Origin: Hyphomicrobiales bacterium
GTDB lineage: Bacteria; Pseudomonadota; Alphaproteobacteria; Rhizobiales; Rhizobiaceae
Assembly (NCBI GenBank): GCA_900465685.1
Contig: UEGR01000011.1
Coordinates: forward strand, 186,001-250,000
DNA: 64,000 bases
Reading direction: 5' to 3'
Below, piece after piece: positions 1 to 13,155 of this stretch (positions are counted from its first letter, which is position 1; each line of letters opens with the position of its first letter). Under the pieces are notes generated by a model. That model was given only the letters and a program-made list of their open reading frames with translations. It did not search any database and was not told where the DNA came from. The position numbers and the translations under genes are program-made.

Positions 1-1
1 T

Positions 2-505
2 GAACGCAGCGGTTCGCAATTTGCGCTGCGCGGCGGCCTGATGGTGGATATGGGTGAAAAACTGAACGGCGAATTCGCCGCCGGTTATATGCGCGCCACC
101 AGTGACGATGACCGGCTTGGCGCGGTCAGTGGGCCGTCGATCAACGCCGCGCTCAACTGGTCGCCATTGCGCGGCACCGATGTGCGGCTTTATTCGCAAA
201 CCACTGTGGATATGTCCACCACACCGGGCATTGCGGGATCGCTGCTGCAATTTGCGAGCCTTGACGTCACGCATCGCATCCGGTCAGACCTGAGCCTCAA
301 TGGCAGGCTCGACGCACTGGTTCGCGCCAACAAGGATGGCACCGGCACGGATTATACGCTGGGCGCACAGATCGGCGCGACATACTGGATCAACCGTTTC
401 GTGGGGATTGATGCGCGCCTGCGTCATGAATTCCTGACGAGTCAGATTTCAGAGCGCGAGTATAAATCCAACAGCATTTATCTCGGCGTGAAAGTGCAGC
501 GCTAA
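2..505 (+). CDS. Outer membrane beta-barrel protein, C-terminal part (partial)
   Basis: The open frame enters from the left edge, so the N-terminus is missing; about 167 residues remain. The sequence alternates polar and hydrophobic residues in the way of transmembrane beta strands (for example LNGRLDALVRANKD and IGATYWINRFVGIDARLRHEF) and ends in SIYLGVKVQR. This matches the outer-membrane beta-barrel (BBP2-type) proteins common in Rhizobiales, some linked to surface polysaccharide export; that family placement is inference. It is followed by two copies of a short dispersed repeat and then the convergent galU terminator. Confidence 0.6.
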   Translation, partial: ERSGSQFALRGGLMVDMGEKLNGEFAAGYMRATSDDDRLGAVSGPSINAALNWSPLRGTDVRLYSQTTVDMSTTPGIAGSLLQFASLDVTHRIRSDLSLNGRLDALVRANKDGTGTDYTLGAQIGATYWINRFVGIDARLRHEFLTSQISEREYKSNSIYLGVKVQR

Positions 506-521
506 ACGCTATTTGCTTTTA

Positions 522-553
522 CGCATTGTCCTACGCACTTTTGCTGGAAATGC
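522..553 (+). repeat. Dispersed short repeat, internally deleted copy
   Basis: This copy reads CGCATT-GTCCTACGCA-CTTTTGCTGGAAATGC. It equals the longer copy at 570-613 except that about 12 bases between two CGCA words are missing, as expected from slippage or recombination between those direct repeats. The full element recurs in inverted orientation at 14270-14313. Confidence 0.7.
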
Positions 554-569
554 AGGCTTGTTTCGCACC

Positions 570-613
570 GCATTATCCAACGCAAAACCGCTTCGCACTT
601 TTGCTGGAAATGC
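570..613 (+). repeat. Dispersed short repeat, full-length copy
   Basis: This 44-bp element begins GCATTATCCAACGC, continues through AAAACCGCTTCGCAC and ends TTTTGCTGGAAATGC. A near-identical copy lies on the opposite strand at 14270-14313, and a shortened copy is immediately upstream at 522-553. All copies are intergenic, next to 3' ends or terminators. I associate the element with intergenic repeats of Brucella/Ochrobactrum genomes; its function is unknown. Confidence 0.75.
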
Positions 614-622
614 TCTGGATGC

Positions 623-655
623 AAAAAACCGCCCTCATCACTGAAGGCGGTTTTT
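623..655 (-). terminator. Rho-independent terminator of galU
   Basis: An AAAAACCGCC arm pairs with GGCGGTTTTT around a loop of about 12 bases. Read on the minus strand it lies just after the galU stop and ends in a T run. The T run on the plus strand means it may also stop transcription from the left. Confidence 0.85.
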
Positions 656-673
656 GATTTTCAGCTGGCGATC

Positions 674-1567
674 TCAGGCAGGCTTGATCGTTTCCAGCAA
701 TTCGCTGATCGAGACTTCCACCGACGGGCGGATATCCTTGCGCCACAGGGCGAAAGCGACGTTGGCCTCGATAAAGCCAGCCTTGGAACCGCAATCGAAA
801 GTGCGACCCTGATAGTCGAAGCCGTAGAATTTCTGCGCATCGGCCAGCTTCAGCATGGCGTCGGTGAGCTGGATTTCGTTGCCAGCGCCCTTTTCCTGCT
901 TGCTGAGAAGCTCGAAGATTTCCGGCTGCAGAATATAGCGACCGTTGATGTAGAGATTGGACGGAGCGGTGCCCTTGGCGGGCTTTTCGACCATCTGGGT
1001 GATCTCGAAGCCGGAGCCGATTGCATTGCCCTTGCCGACGATGCCGTATTTATGCGCCTCTTCCGGGTCGCATTCCTGCACCGCGATGACATTGCCGCCG
1101 GTCTTTTCGTAAAGCTCGACCATTTCGGCCAGACAGCCCTTCTTCGACTGCATCACCATGTCCGGCAGCAGAAGCGCGAATGGCTCATCACCGACCAGCT
1201 CGCGGGCACACCAGACGGCGTGACCGAGGCCCAGCGGAACCTGCTGGCGGGTAAAGCTCGTCGTGCCCGGCTGTGGCTGCAAATCCTGAAGATGATCAAG
1301 CTCGGCCTTCTTGCCGCGCTCGGCAAGCGTGGCATACAACTCAACCTGCGCATCGAAATAATCTTCGATGACCGCCTTGTTGCGTCCGGTGACGAAAATC
1401 AGATGTTCGATGCCAGCCTCACGCGCCTCATCGACCACATACTGGATGACGGGCTTGTCTACGACCGTCAGCATTTCCTTTGGAATGGATTTGGTGGCGG
1501 GAAGGAACCGGGTGCCGAGACCGGCAACAGGGAAAACGGCTTTGCGGATTTTGCGGATCGAACTCAT
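674..1567 (-). CDS. galU: UTP--glucose-1-phosphate uridylyltransferase
   Basis: The 297-residue product is the usual length for bacterial GalU, which makes UDP-glucose from UTP and glucose-1-phosphate in the cytoplasm for surface polysaccharide and cyclic glucan synthesis. The nucleotide-binding signature [21 protein letters not shown] is near residue 10, followed by [19 protein letters not shown]; later GYDIV-like and VEKP segments are also typical. An AGGAGA ribosome-binding site lies 5 bases before the ATG. It stands alone, with its own terminator at 623-655, and is divergent from the lytic transglycosylase gene. Confidence 0.95.
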   Translation of the reverse strand: MSSIRKIRKAVFPVAGLGTRFLPATKSIPKEMLTVVDKPVIQYVVDEAREAGIEHLIFVTGRNKAVIEDYFDAQVELYATLAERGKKAELDHLQDLQPQPGTTSFTRQQVPLGLGHAVWCARELVGDEPFALLLPDMVMQSKKGCLAEMVELYEKTGGNVIAVQECDPEEAHKYGIVGKGNAIGSGFEITQMVEKPAKGTAPSNLYINGRYILQPEIFELLSKQEKGAGNEIQLTDAMLKLADAQKFYGFDYQGRTFDCGSKAGFIEANVAFALWRKDIRPSVEVSISELLETIKPA

Positions 1568-1959
1568 TCGTCTCCTCGATTTTCACTAACGCTACTTTGC
1601 TATCAAAGCATTGAAGCAACTGAATTTCAAATAAGGCTATTTCATTAAAGAACGACGAAATTACACAAGTCATACCATCACATTAAATGACCCATTCTTA
1701 ATGTTGCTTGATTCAAAAATTTTTCCAATTTTCCGGCAATTTTTACCTCCCACTCTCCATGGTAAACCAAATGCTAACCGACAGGGTTTAATTTGAACGT
1801 TCAACTGGTCGATGTCCAATTTTACACTGCCAAATTTCAACGGTGGATGGTATTAGTTAGCGTATGCAATCTGAACCGAGCGGCATCGACATTCTTAAGA
1901 CACGCGCCGGAAATAAAAAATATTCCGGCATGAAGACGATTGCAGAAGGGAAACACAGA
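1568..1959. other. Intergenic region between galU and the transglycosylase gene
   Basis: This AT-rich stretch (notably 1640-1740) separates divergent genes and must hold both promoters. The only clear structure is a perfect 12-bp palindrome, TTGAACGTTCAA, at 1793-1804. No gene, RNA or terminator is evident. Confidence 0.5.
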
Positions 1960-3198
1960 ATGCTGCGATTTCCATTCACACTGGGACAGACGCTGAAGCT
2001 CAAGGCAACCGCGACGGTTGCTGTTGCGGTGCTGGCATCCGCCCTCTCGACCGGTTCGGCTTTTGCCGACGCGAAATTCCGCCAGTGGGTGGCGAGCTTC
2101 CGTCCGGTTGCCATCAACGCCGGTGTTTCACCGTCGACCTTCGACCGCGCGTTTCGCGGTGTCGACGCGCCCGATCCCGTCGTGCTGGAAAAGGCCCGTT
2201 ATCAGCCGGAATTCACCGAGCCTGTCTGGAACTACATCGACAACCGCGTGAACGAGGATTCGACCGGCGTCGGCCAGAACATGGCGCGCAAATGGGGCCC
2301 GTGGCTGCAACGCATTGAACAGCGTTTCTCGGTTGATCGGAATATTCTGCTGGCCATCTGGTCGATGGAAAGCAATTACGGCGAGATTCTCAAGCGTGAC
2401 GACGTGATGCGCGATGCGGTTCGTTCCCTCGCAACGCTGGCTTATGCCGATCCGAAGCGCGCCAAATATGGGCGCACGCAGCTGATCGCCGCGATGAAAA
2501 TTCTCCAGACCGGCGATATTGATCGCGGGCATCTTTCCGGCTCGTGGGCAGGCGCCCTTGGCCACACGCAGTTCATCCCGACCAGCTATCAGGCTTATGC
2601 TGTCGATATGGACGGCAATGGCAAGCGCGACATCTGGAATTCCATTCCCGATGCGCTGGGCACTGCGGCCAATCTCCTGCATCGCAATGGCTGGCAGCCG
2701 GGCCGGACATGGGGTTATGAAGTGGTGCTTCCCGCTGGCGGCAAATTCCCGTCCGGTTCGCTGAGCGTTGCGGAATGGCAGAAGCGCGGCGTCGTGCGCG
2801 CCAATGGACGCGCGTTCCCCGACCCGAGCGAAAAGGTAACGCTGAAGGTGCCGGATGGACGTCAGGGTCCGGCCTTCCTGATGACCAAGAACTTCTTCGT
2901 CATCAAGCGCTATAACAACGCCGACAAATACGCGCTGGCTGTTGGCCTCCTCGCAGACCGCATCAGCGGTTATCAGGGGCTTCGTCAGGACTGGAACCGT
3001 CCCTTTACGCCGATCACCATGAACGAGCGTCAGGAATTGCAGACGCATCTCAAGGCGCTCGGCTATTATGACGGCAATATCGACGGCAAGATCGGTTCAA
3101 CGTCCCGCAAGGCCATCGAGGCATTCCAGCAGCGCAACGGCTTGCAGCCGGATGGACACCCAAGCCAGGAAGTTCTGTCTGTTCTGCGTCGCCGTTAA
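1960..3198 (+). CDS. Lytic murein transglycosylase, MltB-like, with peptidoglycan-binding domain
   Basis: About 412 residues. An N-terminal export signal (about 36 residues, hydrophobic core VAVAVLASALS) is followed by a lytic transglycosylase domain with WSMESNYGEIL, where the Glu is the expected catalytic acid, and HTQFIPTSYQAYAVDMDGNG. A C-terminal peptidoglycan-binding domain carries LKALGYYDGNIDGKIG and ends in QEVLSVLRRR. It cleaves the glycan strands of murein in the periplasm. I chose the ATG at 1960 because GAAGGG lies 9 bases upstream; in-frame ATGs at 1864 and 1930 lack a good ribosome-binding site. A strong hairpin terminator follows. Confidence 0.88.
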   Translation: MLRFPFTLGQTLKLKATATVAVAVLASALSTGSAFADAKFRQWVASFRPVAINAGVSPSTFDRAFRGVDAPDPVVLEKARYQPEFTEPVWNYIDNRVNEDSTGVGQNMARKWGPWLQRIEQRFSVDRNILLAIWSMESNYGEILKRDDVMRDAVRSLATLAYADPKRAKYGRTQLIAAMKILQTGDIDRGHLSGSWAGALGHTQFIPTSYQAYAVDMDGNGKRDIWNSIPDALGTAANLLHRNGWQPGRTWGYEVVLPAGGKFPSGSLSVAEWQKRGVVRANGRAFPDPSEKVTLKVPDGRQGPAFLMTKNFFVIKRYNNADKYALAVGLLADRISGYQGLRQDWNRPFTPITMNERQELQTHLKALGYYDGNIDGKIGSTSRKAIEAFQQRNGLQPDGHPSQEVLSVLRRR

Positions 3199-3217
3199 GA
3201 CAACAGGCTGATTTATC

Positions 3218-3255
3218 GGAGCGCGTTTCCCATGAAGCGCGCTCCATTTTATTTT
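3218..3255 (+). terminator. Rho-independent terminator after the transglycosylase gene
   Basis: GGAGCGCG pairs with CGCGCTCC, extended by T-A pairs towards a small loop, followed by ATTTTATTTTT. Its loop contains an ATG (3232) in frame with the next gene, which argues against that codon being used as a start. Confidence 0.85.
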
Positions 3256-3300
3256 TGCGGCCGACCGGGTTACTGTGGCTTTGCAACGAAAGCGGAATGG

Positions 3301-4443
3301 ATGCGCAAACCTCGGATTGCAGGCAATATGTTGAAAGCTGCCAGTGTCATGCTGGCGGCATTTGCGCTGCTGCTTTCCGGTCTGGCCAGTGCTTCGGCAC
3401 AGGATCGCCCGCGCACGCTTTTCGATTTGCTGTTCGGTTCGCGGCAACCCCAGCGCCAATATGAGCAGCCCCAGCCCCAGCAAAGCCGGCCAAAGCCGAA
3501 ACGCGCGCCCAAGACAACATCGCCCGTCTCACGCAAAGCCGCTCCGGAACCTGCCGCGCCCGCAGTGCCTGTGGTGGAGAAAAGCCCGGATGCGAAGAAG
3601 GTTCTGGTTGTTGGTGACTTCATCGGCAGCGGACTGGCAGAAGGCCTCGATGTGGCCTTTGCATCCGACCCGGACCTGACGGTTGCGAGCCGTATCAATG
3701 GGTCATCCGGTTTCGTGCGCGACGACCATTTCAACTGGCCGGACAATATCGGCAAGATACTGGACGAAGAAAAACCTGCCGCAGTTGTTGTGATGATCGG
3801 CTCCAACGACCGTCAGGCGATCACGACCAACGGTGCAAGCCTCGCAGCCCGCTCGCCGGAATGGACCGCCGAATATCAGAAGCGCGTGACGCAGTTCGTC
3901 AAGGTGATCAGCGACCGCCACTATCCGCTCGTCTGGGTGGGCCAGCCGTCGTTCCGTCCGAAAGGCATGTCACAGGATATGCTGGCGTTGAATGAAATCT
4001 ACCGCAACACCACGGAAAAGGCTGGCGGCAAGTTTGCCGATGTCTGGGATGGCTTCATCGACGAGGACGGCAATTTCACCCAGACCGGCTTCGACATTAA
4101 CGGTCAGACAGCGCGCCTGCGCGGAAACGACGGCATCAACATCACTTCGGCGGGCAAGCGTAAGCTCGCCTTCTATGCCGAAAAGCCGCTGCGCGCCTAT
4201 CTGGGCGGCGGCAAGGAAGAAGGCCAACCCCTGCCAGCCGCCGGGGCGCAAGACCCTTCCAAGCCAGTTGACCGGATCGCGCCTGTCAGCCTGCGTGACA
4301 TCAACAAGGATGATAGCGGTGTTCTGCTCGGCGGCAATCTTGGCGTCCGGCCACAAACGCCACGTCCGGCACCGGTCGAGAAGAAGCCCGCTCCCGGTCG
4401 GGCCGACGACTTTTCGTGGCCTCGACCAAGCGCAACCCCCTAA
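3301..4443 (+). CDS. Exported DUF459 / SGNH-hydrolase-like protein
   Basis: About 380 residues. The N-terminus (MRKPRIAGN, then a hydrophobic stretch to LASASA) is a likely signal peptide. A Pro/Gln/Lys-rich linker follows, then a DUF459-type SGNH fold: KVLVVGDFIGSGLAEGL (GD block in place of GDS), VVVMIGSNDRQAI (GxND block) and NDGINITSAGKRKLAFYAEKP near the end. The tail is Pro-rich and disordered. The family may act on cell-envelope acyl esters, but no substrate is established here. The start at 3301 avoids the upstream terminator hairpin; ATG at 3330 is an alternative. Confidence 0.75.
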   Translation: MRKPRIAGNMLKAASVMLAAFALLLSGLASASAQDRPRTLFDLLFGSRQPQRQYEQPQPQQSRPKPKRAPKTTSPVSRKAAPEPAAPAVPVVEKSPDAKKVLVVGDFIGSGLAEGLDVAFASDPDLTVASRINGSSGFVRDDHFNWPDNIGKILDEEKPAAVVVMIGSNDRQAITTNGASLAARSPEWTAEYQKRVTQFVKVISDRHYPLVWVGQPSFRPKGMSQDMLALNEIYRNTTEKAGGKFADVWDGFIDEDGNFTQTGFDINGQTARLRGNDGINITSAGKRKLAFYAEKPLRAYLGGGKEEGQPLPAAGAQDPSKPVDRIAPVSLRDINKDDSGVLLGGNLGVRPQTPRPAPVEKKPAPGRADDFSWPRPSATP

Positions 4444-4645
4444 CTGATAGCCCGCTACTAGATATATCGATCATATATTAGCGTTATGATTAGCGGTTTC
4501 CCCGTCAAATCTTAGCCTAATTATTATATTCCGCGCTGTTCCCATCACCGTTCTCATCGTTTATCAGAAAACACCGTTCGCCTGACCCGGCGGACAATCG
4601 CGGATGCGATTTACCGGCATCTGCCTGATAAAAAGAGGCGTTTGA

Positions 4646-6049
4646 ATGAACATCGCATCCAAACCTTCTGTCGATTCCGATCGGGAGGAGGATACCCACC
4701 TTGCGCGCAATCTATCCAACAGACACCTGCAGCTGATCGCCATTGGCGGTGCCATCGGCACCGGCCTTTTCATGGGCTCGGGCAAGACCATTTCGCTGGC
4801 TGGCCCGTCGATCCTGCTCGTCTATGCGGTGATCGGCTTCATGCTGTTCTTCGTGATGCGCGCGCTCGGCGAAATTCTGCTCTCCAACCTCGAATATCGT
4901 TCCTTCGCGGATTTCGCGGGCGATTATCTGGGCCCTTGGGCGCAGTTCTTCACCGGCTGGACGTACTGGCTCTGCTGGATTGTGACGGGCGTGGCTGACG
5001 TGGTGGCCGTGTCGGGCTATGTGTCGTTCTGGTTTCCGGAACTGGCGCTCTGGATCCCCGCACTCGGGCTAATCTTCACGCTTCTGGCACTCAATCTGCC
5101 CACCGTGCGTAATTTCGGTGAAATCGAATTCTGGTTCGCCCTGATCAAGATCGTTGCCATCGTCGGGCTGATCATTGCCGGTGTGTATATGCTCTCAACC
5201 GGCTTTACCCTGCCCAACGGCAGCCAGGCATCGGTTGCGCATTTGTGGAACCATGGCGGTTTCTTCCCCAACGGTTTCCTCGGCTTTGTGGCTGGTTTCC
5301 AGATCGCTGTTTTCGCCTTTGTGGGCATCGAACTGGTCGGCACCGCCGCCGCCGAAACCAAGGACCCGGTACGCAATCTGCCAAAGGCAATCAACTCCAT
5401 CCCGATCCGCGTGGTGCTGTTCTATCTCGGCGCGCTGTTTGTGATCATCACCGTGATCCCGTGGGATCAGGTCGATCCAAGCTCCAGCCCGTTCGTCGCC
5501 ATGTTCTCGCTGGCCGGTCTTGGCATTGCCGCGCATGTGGTCAATTTCGTCGTGCTCACCTCGGCAACGTCGAGCGCGAATTCCGGCATCTACTCGACCT
5601 CGCGCATGATCTATGGCCTTGCCACTTCGAAGCTGGCACCGAAGGCGCTTGGCAAGCTCAACAACCGCAAGGTGCCGGTCAACGCGCTGTTCTTCTCATG
5701 CATCTTCCTGCTGGCAGGTGTGGTTCTGCTTTATGCGGGCCAGAGCATCATTGAAGCCTTCACAATTGTCACGACGATCTCAGCCCTGCTTTTCATCTTC
5801 ATCTGGTCGATCATTCTGGCGTCTTATCTGCAATATCGCCGCAAGCGCCCCGATCTGCATGAACAGTCCACGTTCAAAATGCCGGGTGGACGTGCCGCCG
5901 TTGTCATGGTCTTCGCCTTCTTCGCCTTCATTCTGTGGGCGCTGGCACAGGAGCCGGACACCGCAGCGGCCCTGAAGGTCACGCCATTCTGGTTCGTGTT
6001 CCTCGCCATCGCTTATCTGGTGATGAAGTCACGGCGCAGCGAAAACTGA
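4646..6049 (+). CDS. cycA: D-serine/D-alanine/glycine transporter (amino acid permease)
   Basis: This 467-residue inner-membrane permease of the APC family has about 12 hydrophobic segments. It follows E. coli CycA closely by memory: NRHLQLIAIGGAIGTGLFMG at the start of TM1, then LGPWAQFFTGWTYWLCW, FAGFQIAVFAFVG-type sequence, IELVGTAAAETKDP and SSANSGIYSTSRM. It should import D-Ala, D-Ser and glycine by proton symport. An AGAGG site precedes the ATG. It is monocistronic, with its own terminator. Confidence 0.9.
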   Translation: MNIASKPSVDSDREEDTHLARNLSNRHLQLIAIGGAIGTGLFMGSGKTISLAGPSILLVYAVIGFMLFFVMRALGEILLSNLEYRSFADFAGDYLGPWAQFFTGWTYWLCWIVTGVADVVAVSGYVSFWFPELALWIPALGLIFTLLALNLPTVRNFGEIEFWFALIKIVAIVGLIIAGVYMLSTGFTLPNGSQASVAHLWNHGGFFPNGFLGFVAGFQIAVFAFVGIELVGTAAAETKDPVRNLPKAINSIPIRVVLFYLGALFVIITVIPWDQVDPSSSPFVAMFSLAGLGIAAHVVNFVVLTSATSSANSGIYSTSRMIYGLATSKLAPKALGKLNNRKVPVNALFFSCIFLLAGVVLLYAGQSIIEAFTIVTTISALLFIFIWSIILASYLQYRRKRPDLHEQSTFKMPGGRAAVVMVFAFFAFILWALAQEPDTAAALKVTPFWFVFLAIAYLVMKSRRSEN

Positions 6050-6063
6050 TCCCCAACAGACAC

Positions 6064-6095
6064 AAAAAAGCCCGGAGAAAACTCCGGGCTTTTTC
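6064..6095 (+). terminator. Bidirectional terminator between cycA and gltD
   Basis: AAAAAAGCCCGGAG pairs with CTCCGGGCTTTTT around a short A-rich loop. The A run on one side and T run on the other let it serve both cycA and the convergent gltD. Confidence 0.9.
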
Positions 6096-6114
6096 AGTTT
6101 TAATCTCTTATCTC

Positions 6115-7569
6115 TTAACGAGGGAGGACGGAACTACCCATCAGATCAGCATCGATGGCATGCGCGGCCTGACGGCCTTCGCGGATTGCCCAGACGACCA
6201 GCGACTGACCACGGCGCACATCGCCTGCGGCATAGAGCTTGTCGACATTGGTACGATAGTCCTGCTCATTGGCCTTGACCGACTTGGAGCCGCGACGATC
6301 AGTTGCGACGTCGAGCTTGTCGCCCAGTTCCTTGACCACACTGTCTTCACCCGGACCGGCAAAGCCGATGGCGATGAATGCAAGATCAGCCTTGATGAAG
6401 AATTCCGAACCGGCAATCGGCTTGCGCTTTTCATCGACCTGACAGCACTTCACATGGGTCAGGCGGCCTTCTTCGCCGATGAATTCCAGCGTTGCGACCT
6501 GAAACTCGCGCGCGGCGCCCTCCGCCTGGCTGGAAGAGGTGCGCATCTTGGTGGCCCAGTAAGGCCAGACGCTCAGCTTGTCTTCCTTTTCCGGCGGCTG
6601 CGGACGAATATCGAGCTGCGTAACGTTCACTGCACCCTGACGGAAGGCTGTGCCCACGCAGTCCGATGCGGTATCGCCGCCGCCAACCACGACGACATGC
6701 TTGCCGCCAGCAAGAATCGGAGCCGAAGCCCAGGCGACGGATTCGATGTTCTCGCGGCCGACGCGGCGGTTCTGCTGCACCAGATAAGGCATGGCGTCGA
6801 AAACGCCTTCCAGATCGGCGCCGGGAATGCCTGCCGGGCGCGGGCTTTCGGAGCCGCCGCTGTAAAGCACGGCATCATAGGTATCGAGAAGACCGCGCAG
6901 CGGCTTGTCGACGCCGATATTCACGCCGCACAGGAAGCGGACGCCCTCACCTTCCATCTGCGCCACGCGGCGGTCGATGTGGTGCTTTTCCATCTTGAAG
7001 TCAGGAATGCCGTAACGCAGCAGACCGCCCGGGCGGCTTTCGCGCTCATAGACATCGACCATGTGACCGGCGCGCGCCAGCTGCTGTGCAGCAGCAAGGC
7101 CAGCCGGGCCGGAGCCGATGATCGCAACCGACTTGCCAGTCTTGTTGGCGGCTGGCTGCGGCACGATGTAACCCAGCTCAAAAGCCTTGTCACCCAGAGC
7201 CTGTTCGACCGTCTTGATCGCAACCGGCGTATCTTCGAGGTTCAGCGTGCAGGCTTCCTCGCAAGGCGCCGGGCAGACGCGGCCGGTGAATTCCGGGAAA
7301 TTATTCGTCAGATGCAGGTTGCGGATCGCCTGATCCCAATTGTCGTTATAGACAAGATCGTTCCAGTCCGGGATCTGGTTGTGCACCGGACAGCCCGTAG
7401 GCCCATGGCAGAACGGAATACCGCAATCCATGCAGCGCGCAGCCTGCTTCTGCACTTCACCATCCGTCATCGGAATGGTGAACTCGCGGAAGTGGCGGAT
7501 ACGATCCGAGGCTGGCTGGTACTTTGCTACCTGCCGGTCGATCTCTAGAAAACCAGTTACCTTACCCAT
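6115..7569 (-). CDS. gltD: Glutamate synthase (NADPH) small subunit
   Basis: About 484 residues. The small subunit takes electrons from NADPH through FAD and passes them through Fe-S clusters to GltB for glutamate synthesis. N-terminal cysteine groups (CMDCGIPFCHGPTGCPVHN and GRVCPAPCEEACTLN) bind Fe-S clusters. Two Rossmann motifs follow: SVAIIGSGPAGLAAAQQLAR for FAD and HVVVVGGGDTASDC for NADPH. The start at 7569 (MGKVTGFLEI) has a GGGGAG site; the in-frame upstream extension has none. It lies downstream of gltB, separated by about 160 bp containing a hairpin. Confidence 0.94.
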   Translation of the reverse strand: MGKVTGFLEIDRQVAKYQPASDRIRHFREFTIPMTDGEVQKQAARCMDCGIPFCHGPTGCPVHNQIPDWNDLVYNDNWDQAIRNLHLTNNFPEFTGRVCPAPCEEACTLNLEDTPVAIKTVEQALGDKAFELGYIVPQPAANKTGKSVAIIGSGPAGLAAAQQLARAGHMVDVYERESRPGGLLRYGIPDFKMEKHHIDRRVAQMEGEGVRFLCGVNIGVDKPLRGLLDTYDAVLYSGGSESPRPAGIPGADLEGVFDAMPYLVQQNRRVGRENIESVAWASAPILAGGKHVVVVGGGDTASDCVGTAFRQGAVNVTQLDIRPQPPEKEDKLSVWPYWATKMRTSSSQAEGAAREFQVATLEFIGEEGRLTHVKCCQVDEKRKPIAGSEFFIKADLAFIAIGFAGPGEDSVVKELGDKLDVATDRRGSKSVKANEQDYRTNVDKLYAAGDVRRGQSLVVWAIREGRQAAHAIDADLMGSSVLPR

Positions 7570-7692
7570 TCTTCTACTCCCCTCGGCCTGAGACCAGCGC
7601 ATGGTCTGCTTTGCCGGAAGTTGCCCTGTCTGCCGCGTCATTCTTGAACGCGCAGGCATGTCAGAGCGTTGTTATCTCTTCATGTGGCGAAG

Positions 7693-7718
7693 GGAGCCCG
7701 ACCCGAAGGTCGGGCTCC
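7693..7718 (-). promoter_or_regulatory. Perfect intercistronic hairpin between gltB and gltD
   Basis: An 11-bp perfect stem (GGAGCCCGACC with its complement) closes a four-base loop which on the transcribed minus strand reads C-TTCG-G, the stable UUCG tetraloop. No T run follows, so it is not a simple terminator. It may stabilise upstream mRNA or set the GltB:GltD ratio; that role is inference. Confidence 0.7.
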
Positions 7719-7729
7719 ACTTGTCAGGA

Positions 7730-12481
<4,752 letters not shown>

Positions 12482-13155
12482 CGTCATTCCCTCCGTTTGG
12501 CCCTCTTCATGAGGCGCGCGATCAGTATATACCGAGATGGTGACAACCATCTCGCTGGTGCATTCATTCTATGGAAAGCCTTATCGACAAGGCGTTGGAC
12601 GAGGTTCCAGGCAAATGGCAGAGCCAAGCGGGCAAAGCCGGTGCGAGGAACGATGTTTAGCGCCTTATTCTCATCAGGCTCGGACAGACAACACACAGCC
12701 CGCCAGATAAAGGCGCACTCGAATCTCCCCTGTCACAGTCGGAGCGCCAGTGACCGTCAAGCCATTGGCCTGCCAGCACAGCGCTTTTATTTCTGAAACC
12801 GACGGCACGGTTCTATGCGTGTTTTCCGCCTGCATCAGCTTTTAATTGGACAGCATTGCTGTCCTAATTACGTATGACAGAATTCAAATTGCCTCACAAG
12901 ATGGAAACGCAATTTTTCTCAGCCACTTCCGTAATAAAATGTCGCATGTGCATACCATTGAGACTTTTAATTGCGTATAGCGCCAATTGCGTCAGTTTGG
13001 CGCGGCTCTAATACAACGCACAAAGCATAGAAAAGTGACAGGCAGCGTCGGTTTTTTCACCATTTTCGGTATTATCGCCTTTCTCAACTCCGGTTATAGA
13101 CAACCGACAGCAGCTATCGCTGCACATACTGGAATCGTTGCGAGTGGAGACAGCC
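12482..13155. other. Long intergenic region upstream of gltB and the aldolase gene
   Basis: No convincing gene is present in about 670 bp between two divergent starts. It must contain the gltB and threonine-aldolase promoters. The notable structure is the inverted repeat at 12843-12870. The part from 12830 to 13010 is AT-richer than its surroundings, as promoter DNA often is. Confidence 0.5.
12843..12870. promoter_or_regulatory. Inverted repeat, candidate operator upstream of gltB
   Basis: The arms GGACAGC and GCTGTCC are separated by ATT and extended on each side by TAATT/TAATTA. No T run follows on either strand, so an operator is more likely than a terminator. It lies about 360 bp upstream of gltB. 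The regulator is unknown. Confidence 0.45.

Noticed and set aside
1793..1804. TTGAACGTTCAA palindrome as a LexA box
   Set aside because: The alphaproteobacterial SOS box is GTTC-N7-GTTC; the second half-site at the right distance is absent here.
3232..3300. ATG 3232 as start of the DUF459 gene
   Set aside because: It falls in the loop of the upstream terminator hairpin and has no ribosome-binding site; the signal-peptide-like sequence begins at 3301.
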